From Pochonia chlamydosporia 170 (lineage: Eukaryota; Ascomycota; Sordariomycetes; Hypocreales; Clavicipitaceae), in contig NC_035790.1 in NCBI RefSeq assembly GCF_001653235.2, forward strand, positions 744,001-808,000: a stretch of 64,000 bases of DNA, in the 5' to 3' direction. The notes under the pieces were generated by a model. That model ran no database searches, was not told the DNA's origin, and worked only from the letters and a program-made list of their open reading frames with translations. Within the stretch, counting starts at the first letter, position 1. Every line of letters begins with the position of its first letter. Positions 11,820 through 25,421 of this stretch are shown here, piece after piece. The translations under genes and the position numbers were made by a program.

Positions 11820-13478
11820 TTTGACGTCGCGGCTACTTGGGATGGGTGGGAATGCATGGGGCTTATGGTAATTTGTATATAAGAGAGCCATACTTGCGTT
11901 CGGATGCGTGTAAGATTTGTTTATCGGAACAGCATGATCTGGCGATGGGAGATTTTGGTCACGCAAGTCAAAATTGCACGGAAAGCAAGCGGAATGTACA
12001 GCACGTATATTACAGCATAATAAAACGAGAATGTAAACTATACGATTTTGGATGTCTGTTGAAGAACCACACAAGGCATACAGGAAACGTACTTGTTTTG
12101 TCGGCTTTCATCGCCGATATGCCACGATCAGAATTGACGAGAAATCCACAACACAAGTCAGGAAGTTCGCAGTCCGTAATAAAATTACGTCAGTTCCAGG
12201 TTCACAACAATCAGATCGCTTACTCCATAAGGAGGCGAATTCCAAACAAAAAGGTGCAGATTCGGGACGACTTTGCTACCAAATGCGGCGAGGTCCCACG
12301 TAAATCCAAACCTACATCCACCAAAGCAGAGTTGCGCGTCGGAAACTCTCATCCCAAGAGCACCCAACCCGTGTGCCGTTCGCGTCTCAGCTGGCAAAAG
12401 CGGATGGAAATGACACTACGGCAGAACAAGACCCTTTCTTGTCTTCAACAGGAAGAATTGGCTACGATCGTCTGTCTGGTGAAATTGCCAATGGGGAGAC
12501 CCACCGTGTGCTTTTCATTTTGGGCTCGGGGATTGGATCAGCGTGGATGGATGGGCTGGTTCGTCGTTGCGTCTTGTGAGGACTGCAGAATGTAGATTGG
12601 TTCGGCATGGAGATTCAGCCTCGTTGAGCGAGTGTGTCCAAAACGGGCAGATGGGAACCATAGCAGATGGAGGGTTTGGGGTCTTGCGGCTTCATGCTCG
12701 AGGGTGGGTGATGGCCCCCAGCCACTCGATTTTTAGATTTCGGGGTCGGGGACTAGGGCTGGTGCCATGGCATCATCAGCTGGACAGAGTGAGAGGTAGA
12801 GGCAACCGCCACAGGTTGGGAGTGACTACAGAGCAAGAGCAAACGCAGGAAGCAGGAGCGCCAGGCTGGGTGCAAATAAACATGCGTGGTGGTGGTCGTG
12901 CCTTCCCTTCTGCTGCTGCGAGCTCCCCACCTACACTTGCATTTGCGCCTGCCACCTGGCTCTTGCCCAAGCACCAAGGTATACCCGGCCGGCCCCAACT
13001 CTTGCCTGGCCAAGGACGTCTAGTCTAGTTCTTTCCTCATCCGCTCCTGGTCTATCTGGGTCGGTCCTGCTCCGTCCTGCTGATGCACTCACTCGCTCAC
13101 CCCGCCAGCCACCACCCGGACCCAAAAACAAAACATAAACAAGAGACTCCTCTTCTGAGCTGCTCAGTGCTTCGCTCGTCGTCACCGTCACCACCATAAC
13201 AACCAGCCACCACCCCTCTTGCATCGCAATTCCAGTCAACCGGGTACTCTGCACACTGCAAAGAGAACGATTGTCGAAGCCGTCTCTGCATCTAAACCCA
13301 TTTTTTAAATTTTGCTGTAATTGCAAAATTTTTGGCACCGGCGCACATCCTTGCTGCTCTCAAGACAAAGACAAGACAAGACAGAACCTTGCACCCGACC
13401 TTTTTTTCGTGTTGTTTTGCGCGCTTGCATCGATTATACCCAACTTTTCTTCGCGCGACAACCACCATCTAGTCCACC
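11820..13478. other. Intergenic region
   Basis: No supported gene. An open frame of 252 codons (11837-12595, plus) has no recognisable motif. The last few hundred bases are C/T-rich, in keeping with a fungal promoter and leader for the next gene. Confidence 0.45.
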
Positions 13479-14953
13479 ATGTCAACATCGCAAACCAATG
13501 CTTGGCTGCGCGCGCAGCGCAAAAGTGACCTCGTTGAACTCGCTGATAATGTAGGCTTGAAGAAGTATGTTTATTGTTTTATTTTCCCCCAAGTTTTGGT
13601 ATTTTTTGTTATCCGTCAGAAAGCGACTGGGCGGAGCGCCGCGTCAGGTTCGCGCGACGGACGGAAGCTCTTGGTCGCGACCACAGACAGCTTCATGCCT
13701 TGGTGATAAGGTCCGCCATGCAGCGTCGCAGCATGACTTGCTGGTGCAGATGCTACCTGTGAAGCTGCGGCATATGCGCGACAGCAATTTGCGCTACATT
13801 TTGAACAATTCCGTCCTTGTCGAATGCGACAAATCAAGCAGTAAACAAAACAATGCGAGTCAAGACCAGGTGCTAACTTTGTTGCGCTTTGTAGCTACGA
13901 AAGCCTCAAGAAGAGCGAGCTCGAGGTCGCGCTCGATGAGTTCATTGCCGAACACAGCAGCCGCTTTGCCAACCGCTCCGACTTGACCCCCTACTTCAAC
14001 AGCCGCTCCAAGGCTCTCGGTTCTCCTATTAAGAAGGAATCGTCCAAGGATGACAGCGATAAGCCTCTCAAGGTTGCCAAGCGCCGTGCGACCAAGGCCC
14101 TCGAAGAATTGACCTCTGAGTAAGTTTCCCGAAGTCGTTTAATCGTTCTGTCCCTCACGAAGCCGCCCTTCGTGTGGGAGGACGCGTGCCTTGTCGCAAG
14201 ATCAGCCAGTGGCTAACTAATTTGTTCTTTTTCACCAACAGAAGCGACGAGCGCGGTTCCTCCACTGCTGTTGCGCGTACTCCCGCTCGCAGCCTTTCTC
14301 AGGTTGCTGCTCGCATCCCTCTGCCAGCTACTCCCGCTGATGTTGCCAATGCCTTTGACCGCTCGACTGTCGCTATGCGCAAGCGCGTCACGTCCATGTA
14401 CCAGGAAACCGGCATCACCGAGGCCTCGAATGCTACTCGCGAGACTCTGAGCACCGTCACCAGCATCCTGTTCGTCGTCTCTGCGTTCGAGCTTTACTTT
14501 ATTCGACCTGAGATTCTGGCCAACCGCTATGCCTTCACCATTCCTGCCATTGGCCTGCTTGGCACCTCTGACTACCCGATTTACCTGCCTGACATGTTCC
14601 TCATCTTGACCTCGAGTTTCTGGTCTCCTGCGCTCACTTGGGCCTTGACCAGCGTTGTCCTCCCCAGCTTGTTTGGCTACTTCTTCAACTTGTCCGCCAC
14701 CAGCCACTCTGGACCACGAACTCGGTCCAAGGCTGCGGCCAACGATGCCGTGGTTGATCCTCTCACCTTCAGCATTGTCAAGGCCCTGATTTCGTACGTC
14801 GTCTATGGCCAGGGGGTCACCTTTGGTGGCTTCCTGTCTGAGACGTCTATTGAGCGTCTCAACAGCGCCGTCTACGGCGGCTACAAGGGTGTCCTTGTAG
14901 GCACTGCCGTCACGGGTATCGTGAGCATCTACGATGCTGTGTTGAAAAAATAA
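13479..14953 (+). CDS. SAP/HeH-like N-terminus with C-terminal membrane domain
   Basis: Exons are 13479-13564, 13895-14119 and 14242-14953; junctions are in frame, giving 340 residues. Residues about 9-45 have the spacing of a SAP or helix-extension-helix (HeH/LEM-type) motif (WLRAQRKSDLVELA, then YESLKKSELEVALDEF). A basic Ser/Lys linker follows. From about residue 145 there are several hydrophobic segments separated by short loops, including one beginning STVTSILFVVSAFELYF and one around FLILTSSFWSPALTWAL. An SAP/HeH motif plus membrane helices is typical of inner nuclear membrane proteins that touch chromatin, so I infer a nuclear-envelope protein. The first intron is 330 bases, long for this window, so a missed exon is possible. 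I do not recognise a named orthologue. Confidence 0.85.
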
Positions 14954-16376
14954 GGAGAAACTTTGGAAATAACCTTTGTTCCCAGCCTGATATCACTCAG
15001 TGGCCGTCACTTTTCTACCAAACGCCATGGAATTATCAACCACCGCTTTTCCACCATGATATCACTGGAGAACCCGGGTCGTCCTTATTATTTTCCTTGT
15101 CTCTGACGTTTATGACACGACATCGCCCACCCCTCTTCGCGATTAGTGCTTTTCTTCTTCTCGGGGGATTCATCTTTTTATCTCCTTCGAAGTGGCGTTC
15201 AGGGCGTTGATGGCGTCGCGGCGTGGCTTCGATACCTCTTTGTCTCGCTTTTATTTGACGACCAGTGACCAGTGGTTCACCTGCTCCTGTGCTAAGCTAC
15301 TATTTAATACCCTCTTTCACCCCCTCCCAGATTCTCATGGCCCTTCTACTCTGTGTATTGAAGTGGCTATGAGATGATGATTCACGAGAGGGCTCGTTTT
15401 ATGTTTTGGGTTGCCATTAATGTTATGTGGACGAGGTCGGCTGGCTGGCTTGGAGCGCTGGGAGGATGACTGTTTGGGTACTTTGAAATTCACTTTTGAT
15501 TTTACTTTTTTGGCATACAGAAACCAAGCTGGCTTGTAAACACTCCAACAGACCACTACTGCCTTGCCATGCTGGGGTATCGCAAAGCACAGTTGGACAT
15601 GTTGCTCGTGGATACTTGCTGGTCTTTTATATTTTTCATCCGTTTTTCGAACGCACCGATTCCTTTTGCCCCTTTGTTGTGCGGGGTCTTTAGCAGCGGT
15701 GCTTTTTGCATGTTTTTTTTTTTTTTTCAAGAGTTTTTGTCTGGTGGTGCAGAACTGCTGCTTGGGTTTGGGGGACTGGGGATAAAAGGGTGAGGTTGGG
15801 ATCGTTTGTTCAACCTTGCGTGCTGGGTTGAGTTGGTTGGATTGGGCTGGACAACGCTGGCTTGGGTTGGATGGGATGGGATGGGATTGGTAGAGAACTA
15901 TGAGTCAATGATTGGAATATATGTTTTTTGTTCTTGACCTTGTTGACGCTGGCTCCTATCATACATGCGCTGTGAATCTGCTGTGCTTGGACGTTCCTGC
16001 ATGTTCATCGGTTATCTCCATCCTGACGGACATTTCATCACTCGATCATTACTCAAGGTACAGTGTATGAAGAAAACCGTGTTTCAACTACATAACTATG
16101 TACTTGTAAATACTGTTACCGAGACTCCATTTCCCATGAGCAAACATGTGCTTGACAGGGGAGCACCCTGCCTACACCCGGTATCCAAATCCCCAAACGC
16201 CATCCCAGTATTTCTATATGCAAGACGGTGACAATGCTCAAACCGAGACTCTTTTCCACAAGCAGAATCCAGCATATGCACGCTTTGATGACAAATGCTA
16301 TCCTGCAATACGCTGTCTAAAGCAAAAGATTTTGCAACGAGTGGTGCTGATGAAGAATGGAAAAAAAGACAGGACG
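14954..16376. other. Intergenic region
   Basis: 3' flank of the SAP/HeH gene and 3' flank of the minus-strand DUF3405 gene, which are convergent. There is a T tract near 15714-15728 and short TGGGAT repeats near 15868-15886. No supported gene. Confidence 0.45.
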
Positions 16377-18814
16377 CTAATTGTTGGGATCCTCAAACTT
16401 GATCGGGTGAAGGAGCATACTCCTCAAACACATCCGACCACTGCTGTCGCTCCGACTCTCCTCTCTGTAACCGCCACGGAGAGTACCACCGCCGCTTTGC
16501 CCGCCAAACGGCCCACGGCCATCCATCTGGGCGAATCCAAGCCATCGTCTCCACAAGAGGCCAGAGAACTCGCTGTTGTAGTAAAAGCTAGTTCCCTTGT
16601 GGTTATGTTCGTTGAAGAGGTAGAATGGGCTACCTGTTCCCGACGTAGAATGGTCTCTGCCGCCGTTGAAGACAGCGTCAACAGAGGATCCTATCGGTGT
16701 CCACGCTCGATCCAGAAATACCGGGTGAGGAGCGTAAACCGCTTTTAAGCCGTGGTGTAGAGCCACGGTTGACGGGAACATTTCCGAGAACATGGTTCGG
16801 TGGTGACGCCAAACTTCTTCATGCATCGACATTAATAGTCTCCTGCTGAGCCGGCCAGCTGTGACAATCGATGACCGCCGCGGCGGATGCTCGTAAGAGG
16901 GATTCTTGTATCCTACAACGTCATTGGAAAATACCCATCCAGAATAAGCAATGTCGAAGATGGGATCTAGAGTAATAAGGTCGGCGCCTTCGCCAACTCC
17001 GCATTCCGAAGGGCTGTATCCCGGGCCGCAGGTTTCTGGCAGATGTGACTGTCCTTGTTCTTCAGCTTGAAGTGGTTTTCTGTCGTCAAAATCAACAGGG
17101 CCAAAGATGGTTGGCTTGCCCGACTGGACATGGTCCCGCTCAACGGTTTTAGTAAAGTTGTCCCAACTCCCATGATACGATGGAATGTAGTATCGCTCAC
17201 TTCTCTCCCACAGTAATAGCCGAGGCTGGTTGTCCGCCCACCGACCAATCCTGTCAAACAGCTCAAAGTAGTTCCCCAGATATCGAAGGTCCATCTCCCA
17301 GTTCCAAAAGTATTCGTATTCCGGATGCTGCGACGCAAACACTTGCAACGGAAAGTGTGGGCTGCGGTAGACCCCGTGAATGGCCTTGCCGCTGGGGTTA
17401 TCGTAGGTGTCCTTGAACTCTCCGGGATAGAACAGTTCCATCTGGGCCTCGCTCCAGAGCGTTACCAAGCTGTGAAATTCCCAGAATGTTGGCGTCGAGA
17501 ATTCGTTGAACAACCCCGTCGTCTGCCCAAATTGGTGCGTCGTTGTCGATGACATGAAGCAGGATATGAATTGTGTATTCACCGCCGGATTTGAGTGATA
17601 GTTCCGTGACCAAGGCCCGAAAATTGACCACCGCGAGATCCGTCCACTTAAAATCGGTGTAGCAGCGCACAACCACCGCCTGGCGAGCCTTCTTCCCCTT
17701 TCGAGCCTTGGAAGACATGGGCAGTTCTCCGGAATCCGAGTCCACAGCCAACAGGCGATGTGTGTTGGCCTCGGAGCATCGGTCTTGCGCATCGCCCCAA
17801 TCGACTTTAGTGTAGTTAATCTGACCAGTCTTGCTCCATATTCGCTCGTTGTTGAAGTCTTCTGCCACTTTCGCAAGTCCAGACCCTCCTTGTTCTTTCT
17901 CATAACCAAGGCCATATGGCCCAAGCCTCCCATATCGGTCAAAGCAGATGTCGTCTCGTATTCCAAGTATGTCGTAGGACCCGATTGCTGCGCCAGGCAT
18001 GTGCTGTGGTAGTCCGTCGTATGCATAGACGTCAGGGGCTGGGATCTTGTTGTCCTTATCAAGGTAGCATGCCTTGACATCGTTGCCTGCCGTGTTGTAT
18101 GGATTGTACGGTACTGGCTTCGGCAGGCGGCCTTTTTTGATGGGGGGTGCAGGCAATGGCGCAGTATCTGTGGTATTCGGGTACTCTGGCACGTGGTCTG
18201 ATGCCTTTACCAAGGTCTTGAGGCCGTGGAAGTAGCCGTCGAGACTAGAAGGAGCAAATGTAAGCGCGCTAGTCGATCACAACATCGACAAAGAAACGGA
18301 AATGAGAAGAAGCAGAAGAAGAAAACACTCACTGAGGGAACCGTAGCCAGGGTTTTTCATTTGCTTGCTTTTCAAACTCTTCTCGCTCTTTGCTATCCTC
18401 CTCTCGATTGAGTTCATCCGCCTGCGCATCGACAGTGGGCTTTTGAGAGCTGTCTCCGGGTTGCACGATAATGCTGTCGTGAGATAGATCCTTACCCGCA
18501 CCTTGAGTTTTGATGCCAGTCTTATTTGATGCAGGGTGTACATTCGTGGCCTTACTTTTGGCGTATTCAACAACATGCGACATCGAAACATTTCTGCTCT
18601 GAGATAAGGCGAGGGTGACGAGCAGCAAGCTCGCTACCGCCCAGACCAGAACCCGCTTGTATAGACAGTGACTGAGAACTGCCTTAATTCTGGGAACCCG
18701 TGGTTGGGGCGGCTTCTCTGAATAGGGCAGAACATGGCAGTTGTCTTTGCAATCAGGTCCGTTGCGAGTACTTGCCCGACTGCTTAAACTGAGCAAAGAC
18801 GCGGTGCGCTCCAT
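16377..18814 (-). CDS. DUF3405 family protein, apparent one-base frameshift
   Basis: Exon 1 is 18814-18333 and exon 2 is 18244-16377. The splice (GTGAGT donor, TAG acceptor) joins in frame. The N-terminus has a type II signal-anchor (VLVWAVASLLLVTLAL, about residues 55-70), then a Ser/Glu-rich stem, then a lumenal domain. That domain carries the marks of the fungal DUF3405 family: RYGRLGPYGLGY, a VDWGDAQDRC box, LWSEAQM, YEYFWNWEMDLRY, LWERSERYYIPSYHGSW, GVGEGADLITLDPIFD and APHPVFLDR. The family is thought to be Golgi glycosyltransferase-like; no activity is known to me. Near 17478-17490 the conserved sequence leaves one frame (ending at TGA 17398) and continues in another, so the gene is broken unless the base is a sequence error. 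I found no intron that would repair it. Confidence 0.85.
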
Positions 18815-21800
18815 GCTGGACGGTACACTTCAGCCGAGTTACAGATACATGAAGATTTCGAGACTCAAACGAAACGGTGAAGTAATGTGCTGTTCCAAAT
18901 CGTTTCAACGAGTATCGTGTTCGAGCCAAATGTGGGATATGCGGAACAGGTGAAGAAACTCTCGCAAATATTGATCTCGGGCTCTCGTAAAGGCGCGAGA
19001 TTGTAGGTATATCTGAAATAAATAAATAAAAACCAAATTTTGGAATGACCTTTCTGCAGGGAATAGGCTTCGCAGGAAAAAGGCTTGGTCGGAGCAAGGG
19101 GTTTATGTCGTAAGCCTTGTGCGGCTCACAATGCTGAAACGCAACGACAAAGAGGGATGAATGAAAGGAAAAAATACAGCTTCTTTTTCACAGACAGACT
19201 TAAAGTAACAAAAGGAAAATAATACAAATACGATAATAACGAAAAGTGTAGAGACGTCAAGCGAAACGAGGGAAACTGACTGAGGAGAGGGAGGGTGAAG
19301 AGTGTCGGATGAGGATAATGGGAGAGGTGAGATGCAATGAAGCAACCCTGGGAAGACACCTGCCAAACAAAAAGGAAAGAAAAGCAGAACAAGATCAGGA
19401 AAGAACCACCAATACGGAACTCGACAGTTCAAGGATCAACGACTCGTAAACTGCGTTTGGGAAGAAAAGAGTGGAACTTGATGACAAGGGGACGACCAAA
19501 TGGGTTGACTGGAGCCAGCAATGCCACAATGGATCGAGGTGCCTTGGAAACTGAGCCGGAACGGTGCCGAGAGAAATACGTAATTCAGGGCATAGATAAG
19601 GAGAATCGAGATATTTAAATAAACTTAATGGTAGGATGTGCCTCGAAATCCAGTCGGGTTGTCATGTTCTAAGAACTACTCGCTTGGGCAAAAGTTGACC
19701 TATGGAGGGCTTCCATATAGCCTCAGATGATACCGGTCCATCCATTGTGCCGCTGTCAGATGTTTCGAACATGTTCTGCCAAGCGTTTGTCATATCAGAT
19801 GAGAAAGCCATTTTCGCCCGCCGGTGCCGCAATGCCAGCATGGCCATGACGACCATGTTACGGCTACATAGCCTTGCCATCTCCTCACAATCCGACATGC
19901 TATTATCACGTCCAAGGAGTCGCCGAGGCGTCTGTAAAAAAGAATGTGAAAGGATAAAAAGCCGCGTATTACATATGTACATTCGTATCCGCCAGTTGCT
20001 GCAGCAGTGAACATGTAGAGCGGCCCATGGTGTGAGGCGATCCTCCACAACAAGCAGAAACGAAACGAATGGATATGGCTGGTTGTCGTGATCTGCGGGT
20101 CGAAGACGCTGCTAGTCGGAGGTGTTGTGCCACAAACAGTTTCCAGCCAGTCTTGTCAGACCAAAGTTGCCGTTGTGCATCAAGAAGTATGTGCAAGCTG
20201 AGTGGCTTGGGACCCCTAGTCAGGGATATCAGCACGCTGACCATCTGTTTAAATTTTATGGCGTTGTTTGAGGAACCTCGCCAGTTGAGAAAATCCGAAC
20301 CTGAACCATCGTTACACAATGAAATCTCAATATCGACGGCCACGCGGCCTCGATTGACGTCGCAAGTGCCCGCTCTGGAGGCGCTGCACATGGAAGAGGC
20401 GCTGACAGGGGCCGAGCCTGTTTTGGGTGCTGCAGCTAATCGAGACTACGGCAGAAGACCCGCAAACCCGGGACCTGCGGCATTCCAATTGTTATCGCCC
20501 GGGCATCGGATGGGTGGCCAAGACTCGGCGTATCATTGGCTTGGGCGGAAGCAAGGAAACTGAGAGCAGAAGACTGTGTGCTGGGTTGGCCCGTATCATG
20601 TGTTCGTTGGCGAACGACTGGTCCTGTTGTGCTGCATCGTGGGTGCTGAATCTGTTGTTGCGACGGTTGCTCACAAACTACCCTGTCCTCTCTCGTAAAC
20701 AGAACCAAGGTGCTCAATATGTCAAGTCCCTATGCATCATTCCCTTGAGTTGAATGCTAGGGACGTCGTCACTGAGCTGGGGTCAATACAATTTCGGACG
20801 ACAGGCGACAAGTGTATAACCCAGCATCCCTGTGCCTGGGTACCTACACGAAGGGAAGAGCGGAGCAAGGTCAGCTTCTGGTCTTCTGGCGAAAGATAAA
20901 CTGGAGACGGCGGATACTCAGGTTACCTTCAAGATCCAGTCTTGGCCAACGCGGAACGGGTCATGTACTCTTTTTCGGACGTAATGCTCGTTCTCTGAAC
21001 TCTGACGTGGTGAACCTTGGCGTTGACCACATTTCTCGCCGATGGAAAATTCAATGAATAGTGTGTGCTGCGTGCCTCTGGGACATCTGTCATCAAGTCG
21101 TGTTTATTGAGCAAAGCATGGACCTCCCGCTGCATGTACTCTGTCTCCCTTGTTCCTTGGCTGATGGCGAGATTGAATGTATTGGAATTTGATTGATATT
21201 CACAGCCACAGGCGCGTGCTTTCAGGGGCATCCAGATTATCACACTACACTCGCAGTCAGGGAAGGAAGGAATGGTCGGAGCTCATCCCGGCCCCTGCCA
21301 TTTTGGCGTCTTGTCGCCTCTGCCATACCCGCCAACTGTGACGTCGTCATTTGTTATTCCCCATCCAATCAGATTCTTAGGTCCATCTTGAAACAGCCCA
21401 CGCATGTGTCTGCTGGCGTCTCCAAAGTCCAAACCACCACTCAACCAAGATCGTTCACCAAAAACATGAGACGGCCATTTCACAAGGAGCATATCGGGCT
21501 CATTGGATCCGAAATGTTTCCAACCGCTTTCCAATGTGATCAGGGCTTGCGTTTTTCATTGCTATTCTCCTGTCACTGCTGCATCATGACTTCCAGCCCC
21601 CCTACCTGCATCACCCTCCGTTCACAAAGCGCCAGAGACAGACCTCAATTGACGAGTTTTAGGAACAGAGTAAAGCAGCAGAGCACAGGAAATTGCCAAG
21701 CAAGCGGACCTCTATCGATTCATTTTATCCACATGTCCCCAGCAGCAGAGCCCCATGGCATCCAACGGGTCATTTATCGGGGCCGTCGTCATCTCGCCTC

Positions 21801-22579
21801 AAATACATAGACCCAGGTTGTTGGGCGATCCTAATCGCCGCGATTCCACCCAAATAAACCTGACCATGACAAACCCCTTTAGCGCAGGGTTGGTTTTAAG
21901 CTTTGGTCGATCCTTGCAGAACGACTGCCGTCGTGCTGGATTGAACGTGCTGTGAAGATCCCCATGTCACCAATGGGTCCAGGTCCCATGACACATCATA
22001 CCTCTTTACAACATAACATTTCCATATTTCAAGCTGAATATACTAAGCTCACAGTGCGGAACAGACCTTCAAGATTGGGGTACTTGCGCCACGGGGCGTC
22101 TCATGGCATTGGCGACTTTGACTGTATCTGACTCAGTCATGAAGACTCCAGAACGAGACGCTCAAATAGTTCTGATTCAAGATCCATACTTATGCCAAGG
22201 CTCCGGAGTATAAGACACGGCAAGTTTCTTTGCGCCAAATTTAACAGCACAGTCTAGACTGTCGAAGATGACAAAGAGAAGCGAAATTGTAATCCCTATT
22301 TAATTCTGGGCCAGTTCGGCAATTTCTGTATCCCGAACGTCGTCAACTCATAGCATCTAATCCCAGATATCAATGAATTTATTCACAAGTACGTGTATTA
22401 AACGTGTGTCCCTTGTAGGTACTGACGACTGCGGCACAAGATTGTTGGATCGCAGAGCTCAGTGGCACGCATTCTAAAGTCAAGATACTCACCAACAAGT
22501 TCACCATGCTTACAAAGTAGCTTTGCAGGCATGCGAACAACTGCCGTGCCTCTGTGATTCATCATGTCTCATTATTACG
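18815..22579. other. Gene-free stretch
   Basis: About 3.8 kb with no supported gene. Open frames up to about 205 codons (for example 21193-21810, plus) lack recognisable motifs, plausible intron partners or biased composition. It includes the promoter of the minus-strand DUF3405 gene and the 3' flank of the MFS gene. Confidence 0.4.
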
Positions 22580-24317
22580 CTATGCTGGTTGTCTATCTTG
22601 TAAGACGCCATGTTTTGCAGTTCCATTACTCTTTTCACCCTTTTCAACATCATCCTCAACCACCGCCGCTTCACTCGGACCCCTCCCAGGCGTTGACTTT
22701 GACTCCTTATGTTTTTGCTCCCGTGAGCCCTCGTCCCTCAACCTCCTCTCCTCCAACCTTGCATCCGTCGCCTTTCTCCACGACTCCCCCCAGCGAATCG
22801 CAGCCATGACACCAATCGTAGAGGCTCCCAGAAACAACGCCGAAATAGTAGAGAACCATCCCACGCCCACGCCCTGGATCGCAGGAAGCACCACGCCGGT
22901 CCCCATACAGCCCGCGAGATATCTCACAAAGTAATTCGCTGCCACGACCTCAGCGCCCTGCCCGGGCATAACATCCAGACAATACGTATTCAAGCTCGGA
23001 AAGCTAAACAGCTGCGCAACACCCTGGACAAACAGCGCAATCACCGGCACGGGGATCCCGCCCACGGCCCTGTCCACCGTCCAGCCGTATATCAGCACGC
23101 ACGCCGGCATGACGATGCCCATGAACGGAACCGCCGAGCGCAACCGATCTTCCGGGACACGAACGCCGTTTCTCTTCCTAATCCACACCCTGACCGTCCG
23201 GTCTGCCCACCTCCCGCCCATGAACGTGCCGAGCAAGTACCCCGTCCCGGGAGCGAGGTAGAACAGCCCCCCCAGCAGCGGCGACTCCAGATGAAACCTC
23301 GGGTTGAGGACGTATCGAATCGGCGTGAGCAGGCTGTACATGTTCCAGACCAACGCAGAGCTGGCACACGCCACGAGGACCTGGTTCCAGTACCGAAACA
23401 GCTTGAGCACCCGGACCGGGTTAATCATGCGCAGTATCGCCCGGAGTCTCTCCTTTCTCGACAGGCCCTCCAGGTCGGTAATTTTCTTGTGGTGCGCCGT
23501 CTCGGGGACCAGGAAAAACACGCCCAGGACGCCCGTGCCCGCAAGAGCAGTCTGCAGCCAGAAAATCGACCTCCACGACGAATACGTGACGATGATGCCG
23601 CCTATAAACGGACCAAACGCAGGTCCAATAAGCGTACCGGACATGAACCACCCTATTGCGGTGCCCCTCTCAGTCGGACGATATATATCTCTACCCGGAA
23701 CGGTGTTAGTCTCGCGCCATGATCCCAAAGATGGTAACACACAACAGCTCCGAAGCAAAAAGAGAATCTTACCCCAGACACGCGCTCCCCAGGAGAATAA
23801 ACGCCGTTCCCTCAAAGGCGGAAAAAGCGCGAAACACAAAAAAAGCAGGCAGATTGGGCGCCAGGGCCGTCGCAAGACTCAGCAGGAAGAACAGCACGGC
23901 CGTCAGCATCGTCACGGGCCACCGCCCGAATACCTGGCTCATGGGACCCCATACCACCGGCGACAGGCCCATGAAGACCATGTACCCCGCGTTGGAGGCG
24001 TTAATGACGGACCCGGTGGTGTTGTACGTACCCGCTACCTCGGGCGTGGCGGCGAGGATGGAGGTGCTCGACATGGGGGAGAGGAAGGCGCAGAACGAGA
24101 GGACGGCCACGATGACGGTCTTTCGTCGTGGTGAGAGGCGGTTGTAGATGTCGGAGGTGTCTTCGTCTTCGTGATCCGGGGATGTAAGGGGCGCGGATTG
24201 GAAGTCATGGCCGCATATGTGTGAGATGGAGCGGTATACTTGTGGTGTTTCGTCATGTTGGTCCGACGAGGGCAACGGGGGTTGGGGTGGTGATGCCGTG
24301 GGTTTTGGGTGAGCCAT
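22580..24317 (-). CDS. MFS transporter, DHA1-like drug/H+ antiporter type
   Basis: Exon 1 is 24317-23773 and exon 2 is 23690-22580. The 82-base intron joins in frame (GG|A glycine codon), giving 551 residues. A polar N-terminus of about 65 residues precedes the first membrane helix (VIVAVLSFCAFLSPMSS). The loop after helix 2 carries VWGPMSQVFGRWPV, a variant of MFS motif A. GTLIGPAFGPFIGG is antiporter motif C, typical of 12-helix drug:H+ antiporters. A large central cytosolic loop and a charged tail rich in Glu, Lys and Arg complete the usual layout. It probably acts in the plasma membrane as an efflux carrier; the substrate cannot be read from sequence. No cluster partner is adjacent. Confidence 0.93.
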
Positions 24318-25421
24318 GTTGGGATATATATGCTCACGAGCACACAGACGTCCATGTAGTCCTGTAGGAATGGGCTATAGTTGAAGCGATGAATCTAGCG
24401 GAACGGTATCCGCTACCGTGTACAACCCTCATTGAACTCGTAGCTGCAATCGTCAGGAAAAGAGGTATTTCAGTGTTAACTACGAAACGCTGAACTGGTA
24501 GAGAAAGACCCAGGCCAGAAGGATCCAAAGCAAGCTTTAAGTAAAAATCTCCAACTCTACTGCTCCCTAAATCCACCAACCCAACTGCCCCATCCCGTGG
24601 ACAAGTAGCCGATCAAGAGCTTTTGTCCCGCCGTGCCGTCTGGTTCCTTGTCCGTTCCCACATCCCCCGGTCATCGGTCGTCCGGCCGGCCGTTTTGTGA
24701 CTGTGCATCGGAATGGAGGACGGGGAATTTCCGACAAATTTTTCCAAAGGCCCTGCATTATTCACACGTTTTTATATACATCCTTGTACTCTATATATCC
24801 TGCTTAATTAAATGCTTGGCAGTATGTACATTAGGTGCTGTTTTTTGGATGTCCCTCATGCGTGTCCTGTGGCCGTGTTATATCCGGTGAGCCGAGGTAT
24901 GTTCTTGCAGCAGACATTCCTTGCGATTGGAAGTGATTCAGTTCCCTTCCTGACTTTGTTTCTGGGGATTTTCCCCTTGCTTTTAGGATTGAATTACTTA
25001 TTCACCGATACATAGGTATTGTTCACGCGTGCAATGTGTAACATAGCCTACTGGCCGGTAACGTCAGACTTGCAATCATCGGCTACTTACTAGTCACGAT
25101 ACTAGGGTCGATCAACCGGAATCGGAGGGACTTGCATCATAGGCGCACAACGACCCAAATAACGGCCGTGGTCCGTGGAGTTTCCGCCTATCAAGCGGCT
25201 ATCAGGACTCATCACTAGCAGGTCAAATGCAGCCTTGAACACTTGTATTCAACTAGTCATATCGACGAAAAATGCTAACCAACACCATGCTAAACCATCC
25301 AATGCCGTAAACAAAAGTACAAGTAAAATGCCGCCCTTTTCCCAATCCTTCATGTTCCTCTCGTGCTGTAGCGGGTATCTTGGTGTCTAAATATGCAATC
25401 TCTGTTTCTTTTCATTGTCCC
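24318..25421. other. Intergenic region
   Basis: Upstream flank of the MFS gene and downstream flank of the Cdt1-like gene. I see nothing supportable in it. Confidence 0.5.

Noticed and set aside
11837..12595. 252-codon plus-strand frame after the P450
   Set aside because: Random-looking composition, no domain, and it begins in the 3' flank of the P450 gene.
17440..17530. Intron as an explanation for the DUF3405 frame change
   Set aside because: The only GT...AG pair across the break (about 45 bases) is a multiple of three, uses a poor donor, and would remove conserved residues without correcting the frame.
21193..21810. 205-codon plus-strand frame
   Set aside because: No motif or compositional signal, and it lies in a gene-free stretch.
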